DNA of 64,000 bases from Actinobacillus genomosp. 2 (GTDB lineage Bacteria; Pseudomonadota; Gammaproteobacteria; Enterobacterales; Pasteurellaceae): positions 620,001-684,000 of the forward strand of contig NZ_CP103807.1 of NCBI RefSeq assembly GCF_029773605.1. The letters are read 5' to 3'. The notes under the pieces are model-generated. The model made no database searches and was not told the origin of the DNA. It saw nothing but the letters and a program-made list of their open reading frames with translations. The position numbers and the translations under genes were made by a program. Positions 1-10,553 of the stretch are shown in pieces (position 1 is the first letter of the stretch; each line of letters opens with the position of its first letter).

Positions 1-533
1 CTCGCCTGATGAGTGAACAATTTGAACAACATCAAATGGAGAAAGGCTATTTAGCAGTGGTACGAGGCTATCTGCTTGATAAAGGCGAGATCGATTATCC
101 GCTAAAAGTGATTTTAGACAAAATTGCCGATAAGTTTTCGCAACCGAAAGAAGCCCAACAAGCGGTCACTTTTTACCAAAATCTTGCAAGTGTCGAAATG
201 CCCTATCCGGCAGGCAAACATCAAACCGCACGTTACAGTTTGGTTGAATTATTACCGAAAACCGGACGCAAACACCAATTGCGCCGCCATATGAAACATC
301 TATTTCATCCGATTATGGGCGATACTAAATATGGTGACTTGCACCAAAATCGTACCCTAATCGAGAAAACCGGTTGCGACCGATTAATGCTACATTCGCA
401 TTTTTTGAAATTTACGCATCCGAAAACAGCGCAAAAAATCGAAATTTTTGCACCGCTTGATGAACAATGGCAAAATTTATTTTTAAAGTTTAGCTGGAAC
501 TTTCCACACTTTTTTCAATCTGAGAAAAATTAA
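1..533 (+). CDS. truC: tRNA pseudouridine synthase C, 3' part (cut by window edge)
   Basis: C-terminal about 175 residues of an RsuA/RluD-family pseudouridine synthase that modifies U65 in tRNA. The reading frame is open to the left edge (from base 3), so the first ATG at 9 is internal; the catalytic-Asp motif (RLDRPTSG type) lies outside the window. Visible family features are the [10 protein letters not shown] strand early on and the [11 protein letters not shown] segment about halfway, followed by [10 protein letters not shown]. TruC proteins are usually about 240-260 residues. The last codons overlap a sigma-E-like promoter, and yoaH follows after one base. Identity is firm for the family; the choice of TruC over its paralogues rests on the [11 protein letters not shown] region and the yoaH neighbour. 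Confidence 0.9.
   Translation, partial: RLMSEQFEQHQMEKGYLAVVRGYLLDKGEIDYPLKVILDKIADKFSQPKEAQQAVTFYQNLASVEMPYPAGKHQTARYSLVELLPKTGRKHQLRRHMKHLFHPIMGDTKYGDLHQNRTLIEKTGCDRLMLHSHFLKFTHPKTAQKIEIFAPLDEQWQNLFLKFSWNFPHFFQSEKN
496..523 (+). promoter_or_regulatory. Predicted sigma-E promoter ahead of yoaH and the secreted protein
   Basis: GGAACTT at 496-502, a 16-base spacer, then TCTGA at 519-523. This matches the established RpoE consensus (GGAACTT, 15-17 bases, TCTGA-like). It lies in the last codons of truC. The start point would fall near 529-531, only a few bases before the yoaH ATG at 535, so the likely beneficiary is the secreted-protein gene at 694. The motif match is seen; activity is inferred. 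Confidence 0.6.
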
Positions 534-534
534 T

Positions 535-690
535 ATGGATAACGCATTACTTTCCTTAACACACGAGCAGCAACAAGCTGCTGTAGAACAAATTCAAGAA
601 CTGATGGCTCAAGGCGTGAGCAGCGGTGAAGCGATTCAAATTATTGCCAATCGTTTAAGAGAAGCATATCAATCAAAAACAGAGGATTAA
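535..690 (+). CDS. yoaH: YoaH/UPF0181 family small protein
   Basis: A 51-residue protein starting [19 protein letters not shown] and containing [19 protein letters not shown], the hallmark of the UPF0181 (YoaH) family found in Enterobacteria and Pasteurellaceae; its function is unknown. It is predicted to be entirely helical and charged, with no signal peptide. It starts one base after the truC stop with only a weak AGA-rich ribosome site. The 3' end (AGAGGA at 681-686) carries the ribosome binding site of the next gene, whose ATG is 3 bases past the stop, so the two are almost certainly cotranscribed. Confidence 0.88.
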   Translation: MDNALLSLTHEQQQAAVEQIQELMAQGVSSGEAIQIIANRLREAYQSKTED

Positions 691-693
691 CCG

Positions 694-1164
694 ATGAAGA
701 AACATTTAATGTTAGCAATGGGCTTATTGTCTTCAGTAACTGCAATAGCTAATACTACTCCAGACACAACACCAGCAAAAGAAACCAGACCAATGCTCGC
801 AATCTATTTGCTCGATTTGAATGGTAAAGTGGCGAAACCAATTAGAAGCACGACTTATTCAGTCAGCCAAAAAAATTTACATCTTTGTTGGGAAGCGGTG
901 AATGTTCCTTTTACTGCTAAAAATCAGGTAACAGAAATCTTTAATGCACCGGCTCCTGCTAAATTTACCGAACAAGGCGTTACTGTAGTATCTAGTAATG
1001 ATGGCAAAACACATACGATTTCCAGACAGTTAGCAAGCCATAATAATGAATTTATCCGTAAATGTTGGAAATTCGATAAAACCGATCCGAAAGGAGAATA
1101 TACTTTACAAGTACGCATAAATAATATTGAATTTCCTGCCATGCCATTTAATATCGTTAAATAG
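694..1164 (+). CDS. Unknown secreted periplasmic protein
   Basis: A 156-residue protein with a clear Sec signal peptide (KK, then a hydrophobic run, likely cut after about residue 19, AIA-N). The mature part has two cysteines, C65 and C124, each followed by tryptophan (CW...CW), which could form a disulfide. The rest looks beta-rich with no catalytic motif I recognise and no lipobox. It follows yoaH by 3 bases and ends at a strong terminator. A sigma-E-like promoter lies 170 bases upstream, so a role in envelope stress is inferred, not shown. I do not recognise the family; an Ig-like or chaperone-like fold is only a guess. Confidence 0.75.
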   Translation: MKKHLMLAMGLLSSVTAIANTTPDTTPAKETRPMLAIYLLDLNGKVAKPIRSTTYSVSQKNLHLCWEAVNVPFTAKNQVTEIFNAPAPAKFTEQGVTVVSSNDGKTHTISRQLASHNNEFIRKCWKFDKTDPKGEYTLQVRINNIEFPAMPFNIVK

Positions 1165-1166
1165 CC

Positions 1167-1194
1167 AATAGCCACTCAAGCGAGTGGCTATTTT
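1167..1194. terminator. Bidirectional rho-independent terminator
   Basis: A perfect 11-bp stem (arms 1167-1177 and 1182-1192, loop AAGC) followed by a short T run, with A residues on the other side. It serves the yoaH operon and the convergent CYTH gene. Confidence 0.85.
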
Positions 1195-1198
1195 GCTT

Positions 1199-2035
1199 CT
1201 ATGAATAAAGACCTTGTAAATAGGCAATATTCTTTATTAAATATGATTGGCTTTTCAAATGATTTTGCAGTTCGAGCCAATTATGATGTTTCTCACTTAA
1301 AAAACATTCATTAAATGTCGATAAAACCGGCTTATTCTCCGGCATTGTACGAATATAGTCTGCCAATATTTGCTCCAATTCATAACCTTCTTTTGTCTGA
1401 ATCGCTTTAGCAATTTCTTGCTCAAATTTCACTGTTTGTCCAATCAAATAACCACGTTGTGCTTTACTTAAACTGCTAAACCACATTCCGTCACGCACAG
1501 GCATTTCAGCTAATAATTGTAAAATATCGGCTAATGAACCTTGTTTCAATTCAAACTCCAGTTCACAAATTTTTGCTTGTCCGAACTCATTTTTAATCAC
1601 GCCATTATCTAAGGCCACTTCAATTTGTGATTGCTGGAACTCAATCAGCCACTTGTGGCGTACAAAATCCGTACTAAAAGTCGGTCTTAATTGTTCGGCT
1701 ATCTGTTCAACATTTTCTATTTGTAAATCAAAGTGAGAAACCAATCGCTTGAAATCAGGCTGATTACTCGCTAACGGCAAGTTATACTCCGGACGAATAT
1801 GTAAACCGCCTATAATCTCCCCTTTTGTTTTTAGCGTCATTTCATAGCATTGATTTTTACTTCTTACTCTTAATCCTATTTGCTGACCGGCAAAAAATTG
1901 TGTTGGGGTATCAAAATACGTATTACCTAATTCATCAATATCTTGCTGAATAATACGTTGTTGACTCAGCCAAGTTTTAATAAACTCAGCATTATCTTCC
2001 GTTAACATTATTTTTAATTCAATTTCGTTTTCCAT
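1199..2035 (-). CDS. CYTH-domain inorganic triphosphatase (YgiF-like)
   Basis: A 278-residue protein opening with ENEIELKI, the ExExK signature of the CYTH (CyaB-thiamine triphosphatase) superfamily. Further tunnel residues are visible in GLRVRSKN, YEMTLKTKG and the late ICELEFELKQG strand. Family members hydrolyse inorganic or organic triphosphates with Mg or Mn. E. coli YgiF is about 430 residues with a C-terminal CHAD domain; here only about 80 residues follow the CYTH domain (which ends near residue 195), so the CHAD part is missing or strongly reduced. It is transcribed divergently from ycjX, with start codons close together. The substrate cannot be told from sequence. Confidence 0.85.
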   Translation of the reverse strand: MENEIELKIMLTEDNAEFIKTWLSQQRIIQQDIDELGNTYFDTPTQFFAGQQIGLRVRSKNQCYEMTLKTKGEIIGGLHIRPEYNLPLASNQPDFKRLVSHFDLQIENVEQIAEQLRPTFSTDFVRHKWLIEFQQSQIEVALDNGVIKNEFGQAKICELEFELKQGSLADILQLLAEMPVRDGMWFSSLSKAQRGYLIGQTVKFEQEIAKAIQTKEGYELEQILADYIRTMPENKPVLSTFNECFLSEKHHNWLELQNHLKSQSYLIKNIAYLQGLYS

Positions 2036-2093
2036 TTTGTCATACCGCCTTTTTTGCTATGATCGAATTATCTCATTTCAAACTATTCTAGCA

Positions 2094-3502
2094 ATGTTTA
2101 ATCAAATCCAAAATAAACTACATAAATTTGTACAGCGTGGTTTAGATAATCATCTTCGCCTTGCCGTGACCGGTTTAAGTCGTAGCGGCAAAACCGCCTT
2201 TATTACCAGTTTTGTCGATCAGCTATTGCATATCAATAAAGACAGCCATGCACACGTCAATTTATTTGGTGCAGCACGCAATGGGCAAATTCTCTCGGTA
2301 AAGCGAGTTGAACAGGGTGACTTAACCATTCCCCGTTTTGAATACGATAAAAACCGTCAATGCTTGGAAAACGACCCGCCACAATGGGCTGCATCCACCA
2401 CTGGTATCAGCGAAATTCGCTTAGCGATCCGCTACCAACGTCAAGACGGTTTACTCAAACATTTAAAAGAAACCGGTACGCTCTACTTGGATATTTTCGA
2501 TTATCCGGGAGAATGGCTGTTAGACTTGCCACTACTCTCGCAATCTTTCAAACAATGGTCACAAGCTCAGCAATTAGTGCATAAAGGAAAACGTGCAGAA
2601 CTGGCGCAGCCTTGGTTACAAGCGGTCAAAAAATTAGATCTTTTTACTAAAGCAGACGAAAACCAACTTGCCGAATTAAGCGAAATTTACACCACTTATT
2701 TGTTGGAATGTAAACAAGCCGGTATGCAATATATTCAGCCAGGAGATTTGTCTTACCGACAGAAAATTTAAAAGGTGCGCCGGTTTTTCAGTTCTTTCCG
2801 TTATTAGATTTAAGTGAAGCCGATTGGGAAAAACTTGAGAACTCTCCGGCAAACAGTACGTTCCAAATGCTTAAAAAACGTTACAATCAATATCAGCAAA
2901 AGATTGTTAAACCGTTTTATGAAGACTATTTTTCACAATTCGACCGCCAAGTGATTCTTGCCGATTGTTTAACGCCGTTAAACCACGGCTTAGAGGCATT
3001 TTTAGAAATGAAAATCGGCTTGCAGCAGTTGTTTAAACATTTTCATTATGGCAATCGTTCGTTATTTCATCGCCTGTTTTCGTCCAATATTGATAAACTC
3101 CTATTTATTGCGACCAAAGCGGATCATATCACTAGCGATCAACTACCAAATTTGGAAAGTCTGATGCGTCAATTAGTACAGGAAGGCGGACGACATGCTG
3201 CTTTTGACGGTATTGAAACAGGCTATCACGCTATTTCGGCAATTCGAGCGACCGATCCGGTGGTGGTTACCCAAAACGGTACGCAAATTAAAGCGATTCG
3301 AGGCATTCGTTCAACCGATAAAAAACAAGTGACGCTTTACCCTGGCACGGTACCAAGCCGTTTGCCTGATACAAACTATTGGCAGTTTAACAACTTTGAG
3401 TTCGACCAATTCGAACCTAAACCGCTCGCCTATGGCGAACCGATTCCGCATTTACGTATGGATGCGGTATTACAATTCTTATTGGCGGATATGCTTGAGT
3501 AA
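2094..3502 (+). pseudogene. ycjX: YcjX/DUF463 P-loop protein, split by a one-base frameshift
   Basis: The first part (from ATG 2094, MFNQIQNKLHKF) carries the Walker A GLSRSGKT near residue 30 and LYLDIFDYPGEWLLDL. The frame breaks near 2742-2745: inserting one base after CCAGGA restores QPGRFVLPTENLKGAPVFQFFP and joins the frame that runs to 3502. The joined product would be about 469 residues, the normal YcjX length. YcjX is a conserved P-loop ATPase/GTPase-like protein of poorly known role, stress-linked in E. coli. The longer in-frame start at 2037 overlaps the divergent CYTH gene's promoter space and is not like the family's N-terminus. The break is a true lesion or a sequencing error; nothing else in the gene looks decayed. 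The usual partner ycjF is not adjacent. Confidence 0.88.
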
Positions 3503-3508
3503 CAATGG

Positions 3509-3552
3509 CAAGCGGTTATTTTTGCAAAATTTTTCGCAAATTTAACCGCTTG
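3509..3552. terminator. Stem-loop from paired uptake sequences after ycjX
   Basis: CAAGCGGTT (3509-3517) pairs with AACCGCTTG (3544-3552), with an inner TTTGC/GCAAA stem. The T run is weak, so termination is only likely. Confidence 0.5.
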
Positions 3553-3635
3553 TCGCTTGATTTTAAACGGTTACTGTTCACTGTTAGGCGGCTTTGCGGT
3601 AGAATCTTATAAATTTTTCTCAATCTTTTTAAATT

Positions 3636-4115
3636 ATGGCAAAAAAACCAAAAGTAGCTTCGAATACGATTGCACTAAATAAACGTGCTCGTCATGAATA
3701 TTTTATCGAAGAAGAAATTGAAGCCGGCTTAGAATTACAAGGCTGGGAAGTAAAATCGTTGCGTGCCGGTAAAGCGAATATCGGCGACAGTTACGTGACA
3801 TTTCGTAACGGCGAAGCATTTCTATTCGGTGCAACCATCACGCCATTAAATATGGCTTCCACTCACATTGTTTGTGACCCGACTCGCACCCGTAAATTAC
3901 TATTGAATAAGCGTGAACTGGATTCGCTATTCGGTAAAGTAAATCGAGACGGTATGACGGTTGTTGCTCTGTCGCTCTATTGGAAAAATGCGTGGGCGAA
4001 AGTGAAAGTCGGCGTGGCAAAAGGTAAAAAACTCCACGATAAACGTGAAGACATTAAAGACCGTGAATGGCAAGTAGCGAAACAGCGTATTATGAAAAAC
4101 GCAAATCGTGGCTAA
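3636..4115 (+). CDS. smpB: SsrA-binding protein SmpB
   Basis: A 159-residue OB-fold protein, normal family length. It binds tmRNA and brings it to stalled ribosomes for trans-translation. Signatures are [30 protein letters not shown] in the N-terminal half, the IGDSYV segment, and a basic C-terminal tail ([17 protein letters not shown]) that mimics the missing anticodon arm. The ssrA gene itself is not in the window. The gene stands alone between the ycjX stem-loop and a palindromic repeat ahead of serS. Confidence 0.97.
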
Positions 4116-4123
4116 TTTCAAAA

Positions 4124-4205
4124 ACTACGGATAACAGCAACACGAAACAAGCGGTCAAATTTGACCCATTTTTTGCCTCTCCGTGTTGCCTGTGCCGTCC
4201 GTAGT
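4124..4205. repeat. Imperfect palindromic repeat with uptake sequence in the loop (copy A)
   Basis: Arms ACTACGG (4124-4130) with CCGTAGT (4199-4205), and ACAGCAACACG (4134-4144) with CGTGTTGCCTGT (4182-4193). The loop contains ACAAGCGGTC followed shortly by TTTGACC. It resembles the element at 11055-11150. Confidence 0.55.
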
Positions 4206-4228
4206 CACAATTAAAAATTAAGGAATAA

Positions 4229-5539
<1,311 letters not shown>

Positions 5540-5558
5540 TCACTCTACTGAAATAAAC

Positions 5559-5608
5559 AAGCGGTCTGAATTTGTCAATTTTTTGCAAATTCAGACCGCT
5601 TATTTTTT
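5559..5608. terminator. Bidirectional terminator made of two uptake sequences
   Basis: A perfect 16-bp stem: arm 5559-5574 (AAGCGGTCTGAATTTG) and arm 5586-5601, then ATTTTTTAT. The first arm is part of an exact ACAAGCGGT copy and the second an 8/9 match. It lies between convergent serS and dcuC. Confidence 0.88.
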
Positions 5609-5617
5609 ATAGCTACA

Positions 5618-6910
5618 TTACAACATAAACAACGCCAAGAACAAGGTGGCTAAAATCATACCCGGTGCGGTACGTTTTACCATTTCGACCGGACTGACCA
5701 TCGCCAATCCTGCACAAACAATCGTTACTCCGGCAATCGGTGACATTGTACGACCGATAGCACCGGCAATCGCTGCCGCCATACCTAAATTCACGTGAGT
5801 ATAGCCTAATTCTACTGCGTGAGGTGTTACTGCAGTATTAAATGCAATCGCCGCCGCATCACCCGAACCGGTCACAATCCCCATTAAGAATGGTCCGATA
5901 GTTGCTCCCCAACGCACAAATTCATTGGAGTGTTTAAGAAATTCAATCGCTGAATCTACAGCGCCGGTTGCTTTTAAGCCGGATACAAATACGCTTGCGG
6001 CAATAATAATGCCGAGAACATTAGCATACGAATTCCCCATACCGTTGAAAAATTCTTCGGTAATTTTAACCGGTGAAATACGTGTTACGACAATCGCATA
6101 AATCGCACCGATTAACATCGCTTGCGGTACGCCCATTTGGGTCCATTCTAAGCCCGGTGTCTTTTGTAATTCCGTACCGCCAATAACAAGAATAATTAAC
6201 GGTAATAACGGAGCAAGTGCATATAACGGATTCACACCGCTAAATTTAGTTTCTGCATTTTGTTGCTCGGCTAAATAGGCTTTACGGTGTTCCTCACCAT
6301 AATCTTTCAAAATAATTGCCATGACCGTCAAAGCAATCGCACCGATAACACCGGCAATCGTTGTATAAGGTGCGTGGGCTAAATTCACTTCAGTAATGGT
6401 TAAATTTGACATTTCACTCAGCATTGCCGAATGAGAAGAACCCGGACTCATCATTGAACCAAACGTACCGGCTAAAATTGCCGCCCCTGCGGTTGCCGGA
6501 CGTACACCTGCACTTTTTAATACCGGAATTAAAGTTGCCCCTACCGCTGCCGCACAACCCGCCGCGGATGGAATTGCAATATTGATAAAGAAAGTCAGAA
6601 TCGTTGCAATCGGAATCAAAAAGAATTTCAAACCGCTTAACGGTTTAGTAAGTAAATGCACCAAATGCGTATCGCATTGGGTATATTTCATCACATAGGC
6701 AAAACCCATACTGGCACAAATCGCCATAATCAGACCACTTGAGGTCATTGATTTAGCAAAAGCATCTAATGCCCCCATCGGATTAAGCGTTACAACCGAC
6801 ATAATCAAACCGATACCGATTAACACGGTTCTTGTTTCATATTTTTTTATCAGTAGGTAAACCGTGACTAAAATGCCAATAATGGCAACAAAAGGTTTAA
6901 GTTCATCCAT
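5618..6910 (-). CDS. dcuC: C4-dicarboxylate transporter of the DcuC type
   Basis: A 430-residue integral membrane protein with about 12 hydrophobic segments. It matches the DcuC family (anaerobic C4-dicarboxylate uptake, exchange or efflux, mainly succinate export). Family-like stretches include IPSAAGCAAAVGATLIPVL, GTFGSMMSPGSSHSAMLSEM and IVTGSGDAAAIAFNTAVTPH. I chose ATG at 6910 (MDELKPFVAIIG): the frame extends further upstream but that part lies inside pepE. The gap to pepE is 10 bases, so the pair is an operon, linking Asp-dipeptide breakdown to fumarate/succinate exchange. Substrate direction is not shown by sequence. Confidence 0.88.
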   Translation of the reverse strand: MDELKPFVAIIGILVTVYLLIKKYETRTVLIGIGLIMSVVTLNPMGALDAFAKSMTSSGLIMAICASMGFAYVMKYTQCDTHLVHLLTKPLSGLKFFLIPIATILTFFINIAIPSAAGCAAAVGATLIPVLKSAGVRPATAGAAILAGTFGSMMSPGSSHSAMLSEMSNLTITEVNLAHAPYTTIAGVIGAIALTVMAIILKDYGEEHRKAYLAEQQNAETKFSGVNPLYALAPLLPLIILVIGGTELQKTPGLEWTQMGVPQAMLIGAIYAIVVTRISPVKITEEFFNGMGNSYANVLGIIIAASVFVSGLKATGAVDSAIEFLKHSNEFVRWGATIGPFLMGIVTGSGDAAAIAFNTAVTPHAVELGYTHVNLGMAAAIAGAIGRTMSPIAGVTIVCAGLAMVSPVEMVKRTAPGMILATLFLALFML

Positions 6911-6920
6911 AACAAATTCC

Positions 6921-7625
6921 TTAGTAATTAAATGTTGAATTAACTGCTTTTCTGACAAGCTGCATATTTTCACTAAAACAGAGAATATCTTGCTCACCGA
7001 GTACGGTCGCTTGTTCGCCTTGAATATGTAATGCGGTCCCTTCCGGCAAAGCATAAACCTGAGCTTGAGGGTTAACAATCAAAAACTCTTCTAAACGTTC
7101 TTCTCGGCTTTCGCCGTTATGCCCTTGCATTTTGCCGGAAATAAAATGCGGATTAATTTGATGTGGAAAGAGATTTAATGCATTAAAAGACGGAGGGTAA
7201 GTAATCGGCATATCGTTAGTAGTCATAATCGAATTGCCTGCAACATTTGCACCGGCACTCCAACCGAAATAAGGTGTGCCGCTATTTACTTTGGCTCGGA
7301 TAGCATCTAATAAATGATGTTCATACATTTGCTTCAACAAGCAGAAAGTATTACCGCCACCAACAGCAATCACATCCGCTTGTTCGATAATATCTCGATG
7401 TTGTTTGCCTCGATGCACCGAAACGATTTCAACCTCTAAAGATTTTAAGGCATTTTGTACGGTTGCTTCATATTCATCAAAAGAACGGCGTACGCCTGCA
7501 TAAGGTACAAAAGCCACTTTCTTGCCTTTATAGTCAGCTAAAAATCGTGCTAACCAAGGTAAAGTATGCACTAAATAAGCAGTATCTTTATATTTTGAAC
7601 CGCTCATCAACAACATATTCTTCAT
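6921..7625 (-). CDS. pepE: Peptidase E (alpha-aspartyl dipeptidase)
   Basis: A 234-residue cytoplasmic S51 serine peptidase that hydrolyses dipeptides with N-terminal aspartate. The nucleophile lies in [12 protein letters not shown] (Ser about 123), and the likely triad partners are Asp about 138 (TTNDMP) and His about 160 (INPHF). GGGNTFCLL around residue 90 is also typical. Length matches Salmonella PepE (229). It is the first gene of the pepE-dcuC operon; a CRP-like site lies about 80 bases upstream. Confidence 0.95.
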   Translation of the reverse strand: MKNMLLMSGSKYKDTAYLVHTLPWLARFLADYKGKKVAFVPYAGVRRSFDEYEATVQNALKSLEVEIVSVHRGKQHRDIIEQADVIAVGGGNTFCLLKQMYEHHLLDAIRAKVNSGTPYFGWSAGANVAGNSIMTTNDMPITYPPSFNALNLFPHQINPHFISGKMQGHNGESREERLEEFLIVNPQAQVYALPEGTALHIQGEQATVLGEQDILCFSENMQLVRKAVNSTFNY

Positions 7626-7701
7626 AGTGATTCTCCTTTATTTGTCACTTTGAGTATTATCCTGTGCAAACCTAGAAATACCAAAAACAAAAAATCTATT
7701 T

Positions 7702-7717
7702 TTTGACGGCAATCACA
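7702..7717. promoter_or_regulatory. Possible CRP site upstream of pepE
   Basis: TTTGA-N6-TCACA, 9 of 10 core matches to TGTGA-N6-TCACA. It lies about 80 bases before pepE and 160 before leuS. CRP control of a dicarboxylate transporter operon would make sense but is inference. Confidence 0.35.
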
Positions 7718-7875
7718 AAATAAAAATGCTAATACACAAATTTTGTACGATCTATACGGCGATTACCCTACGCTTGTAAAAAATCCCTAAAATCCGACCG
7801 CTTACCATTCAAAAAAAGTCGTTTTTGAGGTATGCTAACTGCAATTTTTTCGACAAGATTCAAAGGTTAAAATTT

Positions 7876-10461
7876 ATGCAACAACAATATAACCCAAGTG
7901 CGATTGAACCTAAGGTTCAGCAATTCTGGGCAGAGAATAAAGTTTTTAAAGCGGTTAAAGATGTAACAAAAGAGAAATACTATTGCCTTTCAATGTTGCC
8001 GTATCCGTCAGGCAAATTACATATGGGTCACGTGCGTAACTACACAATCGGTGATGTGGTTTCTCGTTATCAACGTATGATTGGTAAAAACGTATTACAA
8101 CCGATGGGTTGGGATGCTTTTGGTTTACCGGCGGAAGGTGCAGCAGTAAAAAATAATACTGCACCGGCGAAATGGACTTATGAAAACATTGAGTATATGA
8201 AAGGTCAACTCAAAATGTTGGGCTTTTCTTACGACTGGGATCGTGAAGTCACCACTTGTCGTCCGGAATATTATAAATGGGAACAATGGTTCTTTACTGA
8301 GCTTTATAAAAAAGGTTTAGTGTATAAAAAAACCTCAACAGTAAACTGGTGTCCGAATGATGAAACCGTACTTGCGAACGAGCAAGTTCACGAAGGTTGT
8401 TGTTGGCGTTGTGATACACCTGTGGAACAGCGTGAAATTCCACAATGGTTTATCAAAATTACCGACTACGCGGAAGAATTATTAAATCACTTAGATAATC
8501 TTCCACAATGGCCTGATCAAGTAAAAACTATGCAACGTAACTGGATCGGTCGTTCTGAAGGGGTTGAAATTACTTTCAAAATCGCCGGTTCAAACGCAGA
8601 ATTACCGGTTTATACCACTCGTCCGGATACCTTCTTCGGCGTGAGCTATGTTGCGATTGCCGCAGCTCATCCATTAGCAGAATTAGCAGCAGAAAACAAT
8701 CCTGCACTTGCAGAATTTATCCGTGAAGCGAAAAACACCAAAGTTGCAGAAGCAGAATTAGCAACAATGGAGAAAAAAGGGATGGCGACAGGTTTGTTTG
8801 CTATCCATCCGTTAACAGGTAAAGAAGTACCGGTTTGGGTTGCGAACTTTGTGTTAATGCACTACGGCACGGGTGCGGTAATGGCTGTACCTGCACACGA
8901 TGAGCGTGACTTTGAATTTGCACAAAAATACGGTTTGCAAATTAATCAAGTAATTCAACCGCTTGATGGTGCTGAATGGGATTTCACAAAAGCGGCTTAT
9001 ACCGAACACGGTAAATTAATCAATTCTGCTGAATTTGATGGTTTAGATTTCGACAAAGCATTTAATGCGATTGCAGATAAATTAGAGTCAATGGGCGTAG
9101 GTAAACGCCAAGTAAACTTCCGTCTACGTGACTGGGGTGTATCTCGTCAGCGTTACTGGGGTGCGCCAATTCCAATGATGACTACTGAAGACGGCGAAGT
9201 CGTTACCGTACCAATGCAAGATTTACCGGTCATTCTGCCTGAAGATGTGGTAATGAACGGCGTACAAAGCCCGATCAAAGCCGATCCTGAATGGGCAAAA
9301 ACCACTTATAACGGTAAACCTGCATTAAAAGAAACCGATACATTCGACACCTTTATGGAATCGTCTTGGTACTACGCACGCTATACTTGCCCACAATATC
9401 ACGAAGGGATGTTAGATTCTGACGAGGCAAACTACTGGTTACCAGTCGATCAATATATCGGCGGTATCGAGCACGCAACGATGCACTTGCTTTACTTCCG
9501 TTTCTTCCACAAATTATTACGTGATGCGGGCATTTTAAATTCTGACGAACCGGCAACCAAACTTTTATGCCAAGGTATGGTGCTTGCCGATGCGTTCTAC
9601 TACACCAGCCCGACTAATGAGCGTATTTGGGTTAGCCCAACACAAGTGACATTAGAACGTGATGAAAAAGGCCGCATTATCAAAGCGACTGATCCAGAAG
9701 GTCGTGAGTTAGTACATAGCGGTATGACCAAAATGTCGAAATCGAAAAATAACGGTATCGACCCACAAGAAATGGTGGAAAAATATGGTGCGGATACAGT
9801 ACGTTTATTTATGATGTTCGCTTCACCGGCAGAAATGACGCTTGAATGGCAAGAATCCGGTGTGGAAGGTGCAAAACGCTTCTTAGGTCGTGTGTGGAAT
9901 CTAGTGTATGAATACAGCCAAAATCCTGCAACAGCTGCATTAGATGTAACCGCATTAAGTAAAGCACAAAAAGAACTTCGTCGTGACGTACACAAAACCA
10001 TTGCGAAAGTATCTGATGATATCGGTCGCCGCCAAACATTCAACACCGCAATCGCTGCGATTATGGAATTGATGAATAAGTTAACAAGAGTATCATTGGA
10101 AAACGAACAAGATAAAGCGGTCATGGCGGAAGCATTAAGTGCGGTAGTACGTATGCTTTACCCAATTACGCCACATATCTGTTTCGAGTTATGGCAAGCA
10201 TTAGGCAATAGCGATACGATTGACTTTGCACCATGGGTGGTTGCGGACGAATCAGCCATGGTTGAAGACGAAAAATTAGTTGTGGTGCAAGTAAACGGTA
10301 AAGTACGTGGTAAAGTCACCGTTTCAGCAACAGCAACCGAAGAGGAAGTCAAAGCGATTGCGAAAGCGGATGCAAACGTAGCGAAATTCTTAGAAGGCGT
10401 AGAAATCGTGAAAGAAATCTATATACCGTATAAGATGTTAAGTTTTGCAGTAAAAGCCTAA
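7876..10461 (+). CDS. leuS: Leucyl-tRNA synthetase
   Basis: An 861-residue class I synthetase. The HIGH-type motif is HMGH at about 49-52 ([15 protein letters not shown]), and KMSKS is at about 619-623. The CP1 editing domain is present ([41 protein letters not shown]). The ATG at 7876 (MQQQYNPS) matches the family; an in-frame ATG 51 bases upstream adds an atypical extension. Length equals E. coli LeuS (860). Followed by a terminator, then lptE. Confidence 0.98.
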   Translation: MQQQYNPSAIEPKVQQFWAENKVFKAVKDVTKEKYYCLSMLPYPSGKLHMGHVRNYTIGDVVSRYQRMIGKNVLQPMGWDAFGLPAEGAAVKNNTAPAKWTYENIEYMKGQLKMLGFSYDWDREVTTCRPEYYKWEQWFFTELYKKGLVYKKTSTVNWCPNDETVLANEQVHEGCCWRCDTPVEQREIPQWFIKITDYAEELLNHLDNLPQWPDQVKTMQRNWIGRSEGVEITFKIAGSNAELPVYTTRPDTFFGVSYVAIAAAHPLAELAAENNPALAEFIREAKNTKVAEAELATMEKKGMATGLFAIHPLTGKEVPVWVANFVLMHYGTGAVMAVPAHDERDFEFAQKYGLQINQVIQPLDGAEWDFTKAAYTEHGKLINSAEFDGLDFDKAFNAIADKLESMGVGKRQVNFRLRDWGVSRQRYWGAPIPMMTTEDGEVVTVPMQDLPVILPEDVVMNGVQSPIKADPEWAKTTYNGKPALKETDTFDTFMESSWYYARYTCPQYHEGMLDSDEANYWLPVDQYIGGIEHATMHLLYFRFFHKLLRDAGILNSDEPATKLLCQGMVLADAFYYTSPTNERIWVSPTQVTLERDEKGRIIKATDPEGRELVHSGMTKMSKSKNNGIDPQEMVEKYGADTVRLFMMFASPAEMTLEWQESGVEGAKRFLGRVWNLVYEYSQNPATAALDVTALSKAQKELRRDVHKTIAKVSDDIGRRQTFNTAIAAIMELMNKLTRVSLENEQDKAVMAEALSAVVRMLYPITPHICFELWQALGNSDTIDFAPWVVADESAMVEDEKLVVVQVNGKVRGKVTVSATATEEEVKAIAKADANVAKFLEGVEIVKEIYIPYKMLSFAVKA

Positions 10462-10470
10462 TAGCAATGG

Positions 10471-10494
10471 GGGCGAATGATGTTCGCCCTTTAT
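10471..10494 (+). terminator. Terminator after leuS
   Basis: Stem GGGCGAA (10471-10477)/TTCGCCC (10483-10489) with a TTTA tail. A second small hairpin (GTAC-TCC-GTAC, about 10510-10520) precedes lptE. Confidence 0.6.
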
Positions 10495-10553
10495 TTGATG
10501 GAAAAGGTCGTACTCCGTACGTCCCTATAAACTAATGTAAATGGGAGTTCCCA

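Noticed and set aside
2037-2093. Longer ycjX start at ATG 2037
   Set aside because: The extra residues (MSYRLFCYD...) do not resemble YcjX N-termini and occupy the promoter space of the divergent CYTH gene; ATG 2094 fits the family.
6911-7078. Long N-terminal extension of dcuC
   Set aside because: It lies entirely within pepE and its sequence is not membrane-like; ATG 6910 has a good ribosome site.
9600-10124. Open frame of 174 codons antisense to leuS
   Set aside because: A shadow of the leuS reading frame; the composition follows the other strand and there is no ribosome site.
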